A DNA stretch of 46,238 nt, taken from positions 1 to 46,238 of the forward strand of contig CANFNA010000006.1 of NCBI GenBank assembly GCA_947448395.1. The letters run 5' to 3'. Below, piece after piece: positions 27,840 through 35,303 of the stretch; the stretch's first letter is position 1, and every line of letters begins with the position of its first letter. The DNA is from Chthoniobacteraceae bacterium (GTDB lineage: Bacteria; Verrucomicrobiota; Verrucomicrobiia; Chthoniobacterales; Chthoniobacteraceae). The notes below the pieces were generated by a model. It worked only from the letters and a program-made list of their open reading frames with translations, ran no database searches and was not told where the DNA came from. The translations under genes and the position numbers were made by a program.

Positions 27840-28864
27840 TTTTGTTTAAGATCCTCCTGCGTCTCACCCTTTTTCGCAGGGGCGGTTTTCTTTGCCTCAG
27901 CCACTTCTTTTGAATCAGAAGCCTTTTCGGCCGGTTTTGACTTTTCGGATACAGATGCCGTCTTGGGCCTTGCTCCAGCATTCGAAGCGCTTTCTGAATC
28001 TCTCTCTTTTTCCTTTTCCTTCTTTTCAGACTTCGTTTCCACCGAGGTCGTCTTGGTTTCTTTTGGAGCGCCCGGCTTATCCATCGAGAGCAACTCTGAA
28101 ACCGTAACAAACTTGAACCCCTTTTCTCGGAGGGCGTCCAACGTAGCAGGCATCGCATCTACGGTCGTTTTGTGGATGTCGTGGGTGAGGATAATCGAAC
28201 CTGCGTGTGTTTTCGAAAGAATCTCGTTTTGCACCCTCTCGCTATCTCGAAACTTCCAGTCCAAAGGGTCTACGTCCCAAAGAATCACACGGTATCCGAA
28301 GTTTGCGTTCACCCAACGACGCTGCGTTTCACTCAGAGATCCGTAAGGAGGACGCATCAGGCGCATAGACACCCCACTGGCCTTCAAAACAGCTTGGTGC
28401 GTTTTTTCCAACTGCTCTCGGAGATTCACCTCGCTGAAGGAGACGAGATTTGGATGTGTGAAAGAGTGGTTTGCCACCTCGTGTCCCTCCGCCACGATCC
28501 GCTTTACGATATCAGGATATTCCAACGCATTCTGACCAATCAGAAAAAACGTCGCTCTAATTTTACGCTCCTTCAACAAATCAAGAAGCCTAGGCGTGTT
28601 TTGAGCATGCGGCCCATCATCAAAAGTCAGCGCGATGTAAGGCTGCTCCACGTTACAGGACGAATAGGAAACCTTCGACGACGACGGCGCAGGAAACCCC
28701 TCACGCCGAGGCGATGTCGCCATTGCAATCTCAGAAGGCTTTGCATTCGGATCCTCCGAGTCCGCCACTGGAACAGGATTGGTATTGGCGGGTTCGGGAG
28801 CCTGAGCAAAAAGCGGCGCCGCTAAAAAAAGAATCAAAGGAGCAAATGAAAAGATCCGTCTCAT
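27815..28864 (-). CDS. Exported polysaccharide deacetylase with charged C-terminal tail
   Basis: A 349-residue secreted carbohydrate esterase family 4 enzyme. The ATG at 28864 starts a signal peptide (IFSFAPLILFLAAPLFAQA); the track start at 28948 does not. All NodB motifs are present: ALTFDDGPHA (motif 1), HSFTHPN (metal His pair, motif 2), RPPYGSL (motif 3), LWDVDPLDW (motif 4) and ILTHDIH (motif 5). It should remove N-acetyl groups from peptidoglycan or another polysaccharide. The last 90 residues are a disordered Lys/Glu/Ala/Ser-rich tail ending in LKQKWLRLFGR. It is first in a probable unit with the GlcD-like and HNH genes. Confidence 0.93.
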   Translation of the reverse strand: MRRIFSFAPLILFLAAPLFAQAPEPANTNPVPVADSEDPNAKPSEIAMATSPRREGFPAPSSSKVSYSSCNVEQPYIALTFDDGPHAQNTPRLLDLLKERKIRATFFLIGQNALEYPDIVKRIVAEGHEVANHSFTHPNLVSFSEVNLREQLEKTHQAVLKASGVSMRLMRPPYGSLSETQRRWVNANFGYRVILWDVDPLDWKFRDSERVQNEILSKTHAGSIILTHDIHKTTVDAMPATLDALREKGFKFVTVSELLSMDKPGAPKETKTTSVETKSEKKEKEKERDSESASNAGARPKTASVSEKSKPAEKASDSKEVAEAKKTAPAKKGETQEDLKQKWLRLFGR

Positions 28865-28995
28865 GCGAAGTTCGTAGTTGCACATCATCGCGCAACCTAC
28901 ACCAAAAACGCAACCCATGGGATGAACTCCTGAGAGACTCACTCCCATTCGAACCCCTCACTCGCTCCCTGCCCGCTTCCAGAGAGATGACATCC

Positions 28996-30312
28996 CTATT
29001 TATTTTTCTTACGTGCCTTCAAATCCAATCCTTCTTGGGCCGCTCTCGCCAACGACTGCCGTTCTTCTGCACTCAGACCCGGTGTCGTTGAAAGCCATTC
29101 TGCGGCGGCCTCCGGATTATACCGCTGCCAGATCCCTAAACTCCTCTTCAACACAGCCGTCCGAGTCTGTCCAGGAGGCAGTGTAGCTGCCCAAATCGCC
29201 GATCCCTCCGGATCCTTGGGCGCTGTTCGCACTGCAAAGCCTTCCACCGCCGCATCCCGTGATGCGCTCGGAGGCAACTGATCCAGCCAAGCCGCAACGC
29301 CTTCGATATCCTTGCCAGCCCACGTGCCAGCAATCGCCGAATAGGCACTCTGGCGGTTCGGCCCCTCAGGAAGGGTGTTGGCCCAGTTTAATGCGGAATC
29401 TGGATTCGCCTTAGCCATTCGAGTGGCCACGTCTCGACTCGCCCCAAGCACCGCTTCCGATGGTAACGATGCAATTAATCGCTGCGCCTCCTCCAGATTT
29501 GAGGCTGCAACCCTAGCAATCACCGTGTCCAGAGCGGCCTGACGGCCGCTTCCCTCCGGAAGGGACTTCGCCGCGACTAACGCCTGAGACGGGTTCTTTG
29601 CTGCCAGAACCTCAAACGCTTTGGTCACAAGTTGAGCCCGATCTGGACCGTCCCCAAGCTGGTTTGCAAAATCAAGGGCTCGCTGGGGATCGGTTCTCGC
29701 GATCGTACCAAGAATGGTCGCTTGCGTGGACGCCTTGCGCTCCCCCTCGGGGAGACTCTCCAACCACCTAAGAGCGGCGCTTGGACTCATTTTACTCCAC
29801 GAAGAGAAGAATGCGTCGCTGATCTTGTCCGGTCCGTGCTCGGACCAGAGCTTCACAGCGGAAAGGGGATCTACCTCCGCCCAACGCCTCTCAATGGCCC
29901 TCAAAGCGATCGCATTGTTCGCCTCACGTGCTCGCCGAAAGGCATCTGCCAGATTCGCAGGACCCAATTGGCTCACGGCTTCGTACACAGCCAAGTAACG
30001 CTTCAAGTCGCTGTTTTCCTTCGATCCAGAATCAATAATCGAAATCACTTCCTCAGGACTCATCCCCGCCATTCTTGAAGGCGCACCGACCAACCTGGAG
30101 ATCTCAGTCTCTATCGCCTCATCGGAATCCTCGGACTGCCCAGTCATCCTTTGCTTCATCGCACCAGCACCTTTTCGCAAGTCAGGATCCTCAGAAACCT
30201 CCTGCTCCGGAACACTCACAAGAACCCGAAGAGAACGCCCCAAAGGAAGCCCCGCCAGCAGCGCAGAAGCCGCTAAGACCGGCCACCGAAATTTCTGAGG
30301 GAAGTTGAACAT
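28996..30312 (-). CDS. Exported protein of nine 32-residue helical repeats
   Basis: A 438-residue protein from the ATG at 30312. The track ORF extends to 30534, but its first 74 residues look non-coding and cross the divergent thiE start. There is a hydrophobic N-terminal segment (RWPVLAASALLAGLPLG), then about 100 linker residues, then about nine tandem repeats, mostly of 32 residues. Their consensus is [DN]-P-x2-A-L-x-W-A-x2-L-P-x-G-x2-R followed by a second amphipathic helix (examples NPDSALNWANTLPEGPNRQS and DPEGSAIWAATLPPGQTRTA). This looks like a helix-turn-helix solenoid, related in style to TPR or SEL1. The end is basic (KARKKNK). No enzymatic motif is visible. Similar repeat proteins are frequent in Verrucomicrobiota; I know of no assigned function. 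Confidence 0.8.
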   Translation of the reverse strand: MFNFPQKFRWPVLAASALLAGLPLGRSLRVLVSVPEQEVSEDPDLRKGAGAMKQRMTGQSEDSDEAIETEISRLVGAPSRMAGMSPEEVISIIDSGSKENSDLKRYLAVYEAVSQLGPANLADAFRRAREANNAIALRAIERRWAEVDPLSAVKLWSEHGPDKISDAFFSSWSKMSPSAALRWLESLPEGERKASTQATILGTIARTDPQRALDFANQLGDGPDRAQLVTKAFEVLAAKNPSQALVAAKSLPEGSGRQAALDTVIARVAASNLEEAQRLIASLPSEAVLGASRDVATRMAKANPDSALNWANTLPEGPNRQSAYSAIAGTWAGKDIEGVAAWLDQLPPSASRDAAVEGFAVRTAPKDPEGSAIWAATLPPGQTRTAVLKRSLGIWQRYNPEAAAEWLSTTPGLSAEERQSLARAAQEGLDLKARKKNK

Positions 30313-30417
30313 ACCAAGTGGACTAACCCGATGCCCCGAAATGCGGTTCTGTGCAAGCGCTATAAAAGCGGGGCTTTGCGCCAAACGCCACGTCTCGTAC
30401 ACTCGCCCTATCTTTTT

Positions 30418-31089
30418 ATGAAGCCAATCGAAGACGCATTGCTCTATGGAATTTTGGATCTCGGGTACGTGCCTGCGGACTCTCTGGAGAGTTATGCCGA
30501 ACGCATGATCCACGGAGGCGTCGATATTCTCCAACTCCGTGCTAAAAAAGCTTCCGAGGAAGAAATTGAAGACTTCGCTCGCCGAATTATTCCCATCACA
30601 GAGTCAGCTCGTGTCCCTTTAATTTTAAACGATTATCCCGAGCTTGTCCCCTCCGTCGGAGCTCAGGGCGCGCATGTGGGACAAGACGACTTTACCGTAG
30701 AAGACGCTCGGTGGCGGGCGGGACGTGCTTTGGCAAATGAGGTCCCTCCCACGATCATCGGAAAGTCGACCCACTCGCTCGAACAGGCCTTGGAAGCCGC
30801 CGCACATGAGGCCGACTATCTGGGCTTTGGACCACTTTTTCAAACACCGACCAAACTCGGACGGCCAGCAATCGGCCTAGAGGAAATCCAGCGTGTCCAC
30901 GAGCTCGTAGCAAAACCGATCTTCTGCATTGGAGGAATCAAGCGGGAAAACCTCGAAACCGTTTTGAACGCTGGCGCGAAGCGAGTTGTTATTGTTTCCG
31001 GAATTCTTCAGGCCTCGGACATTGAAGGCTATTGTCGAGAGGTCCGTTCAGAACTCGCTCGCCGCCTCCGTCCCTCAGATCACCGGTGA
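30418..31089 (+). CDS. thiE: Thiamine-phosphate synthase
   Basis: A 223-residue TIM-barrel enzyme that joins the thiazole and pyrimidine halves of thiamine. The ATG at 30418 matches the family start; the track start at 30331 adds 29 residues. Motifs are GGVDILQLRAKKAS, PLILNDYPELV, GAHVGQDDF, GKSTHS, DYLGFGPLFQTPTK, KPIFCIGGI and RVVIVSGILQA. No other thi gene is adjacent and no TPP riboswitch was recognised in the 105-bp divergent leader. TenI-like proteins are the alternative, but the pyrophosphate and phosphate-binding loops look intact. Confidence 0.9.
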   Translation: MKPIEDALLYGILDLGYVPADSLESYAERMIHGGVDILQLRAKKASEEEIEDFARRIIPITESARVPLILNDYPELVPSVGAQGAHVGQDDFTVEDARWRAGRALANEVPPTIIGKSTHSLEQALEAAAHEADYLGFGPLFQTPTKLGRPAIGLEEIQRVHELVAKPIFCIGGIKRENLETVLNAGAKRVVIVSGILQASDIEGYCREVRSELARRLRPSDHR

Positions 31090-31101
31090 AGAGCGCCTAC
31101 T

Positions 31102-32679
31102 TCAGGGTTTCACGAAGCCCGTGAGATCCGCGCGCAGCTTTGCTGCATCGGGATGAAAGAGGTACATCATGTGCCCACTCTCATAGAGACTAAACCGAAT
31201 GTTCTTTCGGCTCACCTCCGGAATTTTGAGATGACTGAGACTGTATCGCATTGAGTCTTCTGGAACAGCCAAGTCACGCTGTCCGCACAGGACCAACACT
31301 CGCATCCCAGGGTTATCTTGCATCGCGGACGCCAACGCGTCACCGGTGGAGACATAGCGGTTTTCAAAATCATGCCACTTCCACGGAAGGCTATTCAAAA
31401 TGTGGTACGGATGGTCGCTCTCGTATCCGAGTTCGCCCCGAATATAGCCGTTAATCGCGGATGCAAATCCACCGGCTATATTTGAATAAGACGGATCGTA
31501 CCCTGTGCTCAATTCGCCTGGGTCATTGTCTTGGCCAAGCACACGCGCATCGAAACGCCCGACCACCTTCGAATCCACCTTTAAGAGCGCCTTCCGAAAG
31601 AAAAACGGATTCAGCCGGAGGTTTTGTGCCAGCACGTCTGCTGCAGGCACGCCCGTGAAATGAGACACTTGGTCTGCAATGCGCCTCCGCTCCGGTTCGG
31701 TCAAAGCGTTTCCCTTGAGCAGGGCGAGGGCATAATCGCCCTGCGCAAAAGCACGCGACGAATCCACCGCAGACTTCAGGTCCTGCTGCAAGTCTCCCGT
31801 CAACCGGTGATGATAGTGCGCCGTTGCCGTCATCGTTGGTAAGAACAGAATGTGAGGCAAATCATTCCCAGCGCCGGACAAGATGGTCTGAAAATCTACT
31901 AATCCTGACAGCAAGACTAACCCCTCAGGATACCAGCCGTGTCGAGCTTGCAGGTAGTCCGCAAGCCCCGCCACCCTCAAGACTCCGTAACTCTCCCCAC
32001 ACAAATATTTCGGGGAGCCCCAGCGCTGCTCACGTGTGGTGAAAAGCCGAACAAACTCGCCCACCGACCGAATATCCTCCTGAACGCCAAAAAACTGCTC
32101 TGGCTTCTCACCCTTCGCAGCACGACTTAATCCCGTGCTCACTGGGTCCACAAACACGAGATCCGCTGCATCCAAAATGGTATTAGGATTTTCCACCGCC
32201 CTCGCAAAGGAGGCGGGAGTCAACCCTTCTGGAGGCAGATCCACTCGCTTCGGCCCAAGCCCGCCTAAATGCAACCAAACTGCGGAGGCCCCTGGTCCTC
32301 CATTGAAACAAAACATGATCGGACGGTTCGGATCCGTAGCAGCAAGGCGTTTCCCCTCGGCATCCGAGGCAGCGTAATAGACGTAAAACACGTTGGCTCG
32401 ACTGACGCCATCCTCCTTCAGCACTGGAATAGTCCCAGTTTGAGCAACGTACGGGAGAACCACGCCTCCAACCGTGACTCCACCTTTCCTTTCCTTGGGC
32501 TTTTCTTCTTTTGCCTTTTCAAGCTCTGTCGTCTTGGCGGCCGGATCCTTCGCAATGGCCTTCGGAGAAGCGTCTTCTTTGGCGCCCTCGGCAACCTCCT
32601 CAGCAGCAGCTGCGCAAATAGGTTGAAACTGCAAGCTGATTGCAAGCAGACAGGCGGTTGTCAGAAACGTTGGCTTCAT
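31102..32679 (-). CDS. Exported S10-family serine carboxypeptidase-like protein
   Basis: A 525-residue secreted peptidase. The signal peptide is TTACLLAISLQFQPICAAAA. It is followed by a Lys/Glu/Ala-rich low-complexity stretch at about 27-66. The S10 alpha/beta-hydrolase core shows the oxyanion motif FCFNGGPGASA. The nucleophile is Ser230 in CGESYGV, the Asp is near 469 (CGQRDLAVP) and the His near 503 (YESGHMMYLFHP). All three catalytic residues are present. It lies 48 bp downstream of batE on the same strand and is convergent with thiE, with 12 bp between the stops. It could be expressed as the last gene of the Bat operon, though no coupling is visible. Confidence 0.9.
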   Translation of the reverse strand: MKPTFLTTACLLAISLQFQPICAAAAEEVAEGAKEDASPKAIAKDPAAKTTELEKAKEEKPKERKGGVTVGGVVLPYVAQTGTIPVLKEDGVSRANVFYVYYAASDAEGKRLAATDPNRPIMFCFNGGPGASAVWLHLGGLGPKRVDLPPEGLTPASFARAVENPNTILDAADLVFVDPVSTGLSRAAKGEKPEQFFGVQEDIRSVGEFVRLFTTREQRWGSPKYLCGESYGVLRVAGLADYLQARHGWYPEGLVLLSGLVDFQTILSGAGNDLPHILFLPTMTATAHYHHRLTGDLQQDLKSAVDSSRAFAQGDYALALLKGNALTEPERRRIADQVSHFTGVPAADVLAQNLRLNPFFFRKALLKVDSKVVGRFDARVLGQDNDPGELSTGYDPSYSNIAGGFASAINGYIRGELGYESDHPYHILNSLPWKWHDFENRYVSTGDALASAMQDNPGMRVLVLCGQRDLAVPEDSMRYSLSHLKIPEVSRKNIRFSLYESGHMMYLFHPDAAKLRADLTGFVKP

Positions 32680-32727
32680 TAAATCAATTCAGTTCGGAAA
32701 GCTCTGATGCCTCGAGCGAGACTCTAC

Positions 32728-33471
32728 TCAATCGCCCACAGATATTCGCTCCACGGCAGAGGAAGGAATCCAACCATGAATCCCATCAGGAAGGATACAC
32801 CGACTCCACCCAGCGCTTGATCCGATCACTCGAACCATTGTTCCAGCCGGATATTCGCCGAGAGCCTGCGCAGGATCCGCAGGCGCCTTGCGGGCGGTAA
32901 CTGCCCTCTCACGAACAATTGCCTCTTGGGAAGCCCAGAAAGAGGTCCGCCGCCATAGAATCCCAGCACACAAAAGGACTACGGATAAGAACAACAAAGC
33001 CAACGAAAAGCCGCGCCAGCGTTGCAGCCAACCAAAAATTCCCGCCAAGAAACAACCCCACGCCCCCACTGCAATGATCCAAATCTCAAGTCCTCGGCAC
33101 CACAAAGGCGTTGTCGCCCACCATTGCCGAGGATGGATTCTAGCCCCCACGCTGCGCCGCGTGAGCTCTAGTGCTTCAGTCGACGGTTGATGCTCTGGAT
33201 TGACTCTCAAGGCCCGCTCCCATTCGAGCATCGCTCCGCCCGGATCACCCAGCGATTCACGAACGCGTCCTAGATTATATCTCACAGCCGCAGAATCCCC
33301 TGAAGTCGCGAGCTCACGATTATAACTTCGCTCAGCCTCAATAAATTTTCCCTCCCGGAAAAACCGATTTCCCTCCTCAAACGGAGCAGCCCCGTGAACC
33401 AAACTGACCCCATAAATCCAAACGCATACCAGCACACAACTCCTCCAAAACGCAGCCTCGAGCTCCTTCAT
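32728..33471 (-). CDS. batE: BatE-like TPR and SH3-domain membrane protein
   Basis: A 247-residue protein from the ATG at 33471, which overlaps the batD stop as ATGA; the track start at 33492 is longer. The order is a signal or anchor (VLVCVWIYGVSLVHGA), two to three TPR units (FEEGNRFFREGKFIEAERSY; AAVRYNLGRVRESLGD), two membrane segments at about 125-175, and a C-terminal bacterial SH3 domain (EYPAGTMVRVIGSSAGWSRC ... GWIPSSAVERI). This TPR-TM-SH3 layout is that of BatE in Bat aerotolerance operons. It probably exposes the TPR and SH3 parts to the periplasm. Confidence 0.85.
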   Translation of the reverse strand: MKELEAAFWRSCVLVCVWIYGVSLVHGAAPFEEGNRFFREGKFIEAERSYNRELATSGDSAAVRYNLGRVRESLGDPGGAMLEWERALRVNPEHQPSTEALELTRRSVGARIHPRQWWATTPLWCRGLEIWIIAVGAWGCFLAGIFGWLQRWRGFSLALLFLSVVLLCAGILWRRTSFWASQEAIVRERAVTARKAPADPAQALGEYPAGTMVRVIGSSAGWSRCILPDGIHGWIPSSAVERISVGD

Positions 33472-35303
33472 CGGGCGATCCTTTCCAAACAAAGAACGAC
33501 TCGAAGACGCTCATCCTCTGAGAACTTTACCGCTGCATTTCCTCCGGCAAATCGGGCTGCCGCATCCGCCTCGAAAAGAAGATCCACTTCGCGTCGTCCC
33601 GCTGCATCTAATTTAAAAGCTTCAGCCACATCCATGGCCCCAATGGCTGACACCGGCTGCCCCCCCTTGGCAGCGGCGAGCAGCCGCACCACGCTGATCG
33701 CCTCGCTGACAAATTCGCCGGGTTCGTGCACAGATCTCAGTCTCGAGAGGATTCTCAATGCCTGCTTTCTCAAATCTGGCCCAGGCCCGAGCCTCGCCCT
33801 CCGAACCGCCCTCCATTTCAGTCCGGCGCCAATCCCACTTAGCAGCGCAAAAACCGCCTGAATCGTCCAAAACGTACGCATCGGAATTGTCGGCACATTC
33901 GGCGTAACGGAACCGCTGTTTTGATCCAAAATCTTCGGCTTTGCCGGCTCTTCTACCGGGGGCCTTGCCACTGGAGTTGCAGGAACCGGCACTGGCTCAG
34001 GCTTATCGAGGGCCGGCAACTTTCCTTCCACTTGAAGCGAAATGGGAGAGCTCTGATATCTCTCGTAACGAGACGTCTCCGGATCAAAGAAAGAGAACTC
34101 GAACGCTGGAGTCTCCTGATGAGCTGCCTCAGCAACCACCGCAACCTTAAATGTTTTCATCCCTTTGCGGCCAAGGTCATCCGACTTTGCAAAACTCATT
34201 TCCGGCGGGTAGATGCGCCACCCCTCCGGCTTCACAACCGGTGGAACTTCAATGCGATCGAAGCTTCCTTCTCCCTCCACCTGTAAGGTCATGGTGAGAG
34301 GTTCGCCTGCCTTCACTTTCACCTGATTCGTCGATGCCGCAAATCGGAACCGTCCAACCGCTCCTCTAAACGACTCAGGCTGCCCCTCCAACGGCAAGTC
34401 ACGCACGTCCACCCGCGCATCCTTGAAGGTCATGGCGCGCTCCTGCATGACCGTCGGCTGTGTATCGAACGGAAACCCATCAAAAATGCCACCAAAGGGC
34501 GAATTTTGACGCTCTCGCTTCTTGTTCGAGGCCATCTGAATTTTAATCGTGATTTCCCCCAGCGGAACTTTACCGCTTTTAATCGCTGTCAGCGCCGAAC
34601 GAAAAACAAGGACGTCATACTGACGCCCCTGCCGATTCTCGATTCTTTGTTGGGGCTGCTGAAAAGCGGTCTTCAAAAATGCGTCCGATTCAAAAAGGGG
34701 CATCGATTCAATCCGCCAACGGACATCAGACGGAACTAAGAGGCGAATTTCCGTGGGAAGTGACTCTCCGACATAAATTGGTCTCTGCGGAAGATCGACC
34801 TCCACAAAAGCTCCCTGATTCACTTCGGGCGCATTCGGCTGGCCTGGCTCCAACACTTTCAAAACGGCGGGCTCGGACCGATAGACCTGTCCATCGATCT
34901 CCACACTAACTGAAGGAATCACCAACTCTCCTGCACGCTTCGGTATTAAATAATACCGATGCGTCATCGTGATGCTTAGCTCAGTATTATTGAGCGTCGT
35001 TTGCATCGACGGACCGAGGTACTGGATCTGGGCACCTTCCACTTCAATCGCCGGCGGTTGGCGCAGTTTTTGGGATCCTTTCACCACAAACCCCAACTGC
35101 ACCGGCTCCCCCACGGCTGTCGTCACTGGATCCAATGTCGTCGACACCGATATCTCCGCCGCCTGAACCCTCACACACTCCCAACAAAAACCGCCCGCCA
35201 CGAATGCAAAAATGAACAGCAATCGACGCAGTCGCTCGACAACTGAGGTTCCAAAGCGGCAACCATGAATTCCACTATTCGTAATACGTTTTCCGGAGTG
35301 CAT
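33468..35303 (-). CDS. batD: BatD family protein
   Basis: A 611-residue membrane-anchored protein. The ATG at 35303 shares its A with the batB-batC stop (TAATG); the TTG used by the track at 35309 is unlikely. It has an N-terminal signal (LLFIFAFVAGGFC), then a long beta-rich extracytoplasmic region typical of BatD (ISVSTTLDPVTTAVGEPVQL; IPKRAGELVIPSVSVEIDGQ; VEVDLPQRPIYVGESL; VKAGEPLTMTLQVEGEGSF). A Pro-rich linker (EPVPVPATPVARPPVEEPAK), a membrane segment and a helical cytoplasmic tail follow. Known Bat operons give BatD a role at the membrane with the VWA proteins; no enzymatic activity is known. Confidence 0.92.
   Translation of the reverse strand: MHSGKRITNSGIHGCRFGTSVVERLRRLLFIFAFVAGGFCWECVRVQAAEISVSTTLDPVTTAVGEPVQLGFVVKGSQKLRQPPAIEVEGAQIQYLGPSMQTTLNNTELSITMTHRYYLIPKRAGELVIPSVSVEIDGQVYRSEPAVLKVLEPGQPNAPEVNQGAFVEVDLPQRPIYVGESLPTEIRLLVPSDVRWRIESMPLFESDAFLKTAFQQPQQRIENRQGRQYDVLVFRSALTAIKSGKVPLGEITIKIQMASNKKRERQNSPFGGIFDGFPFDTQPTVMQERAMTFKDARVDVRDLPLEGQPESFRGAVGRFRFAASTNQVKVKAGEPLTMTLQVEGEGSFDRIEVPPVVKPEGWRIYPPEMSFAKSDDLGRKGMKTFKVAVVAEAAHQETPAFEFSFFDPETSRYERYQSSPISLQVEGKLPALDKPEPVPVPATPVARPPVEEPAKPKILDQNSGSVTPNVPTIPMRTFWTIQAVFALLSGIGAGLKWRAVRRARLGPGPDLRKQALRILSRLRSVHEPGEFVSEAISVVRLLAAAKGGQPVSAIGAMDVAEAFKLDAAGRREVDLLFEADAAARFAGGNAAVKFSEDERLRVVLCLERIAR

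Noticed and set aside
30313-30417. Possible TPP riboswitch before thiE
   Set aside because: The leader is only about 105 bp, shared with a divergent gene, and the conserved thi-box sequences are not visible.
28996-30534. Longer N-terminus of the 32-residue repeat protein in the ORF track
   Set aside because: The extra 74 residues cross the thiE start and lack a signal; the ATG at 30312 is followed at once by a hydrophobic segment.
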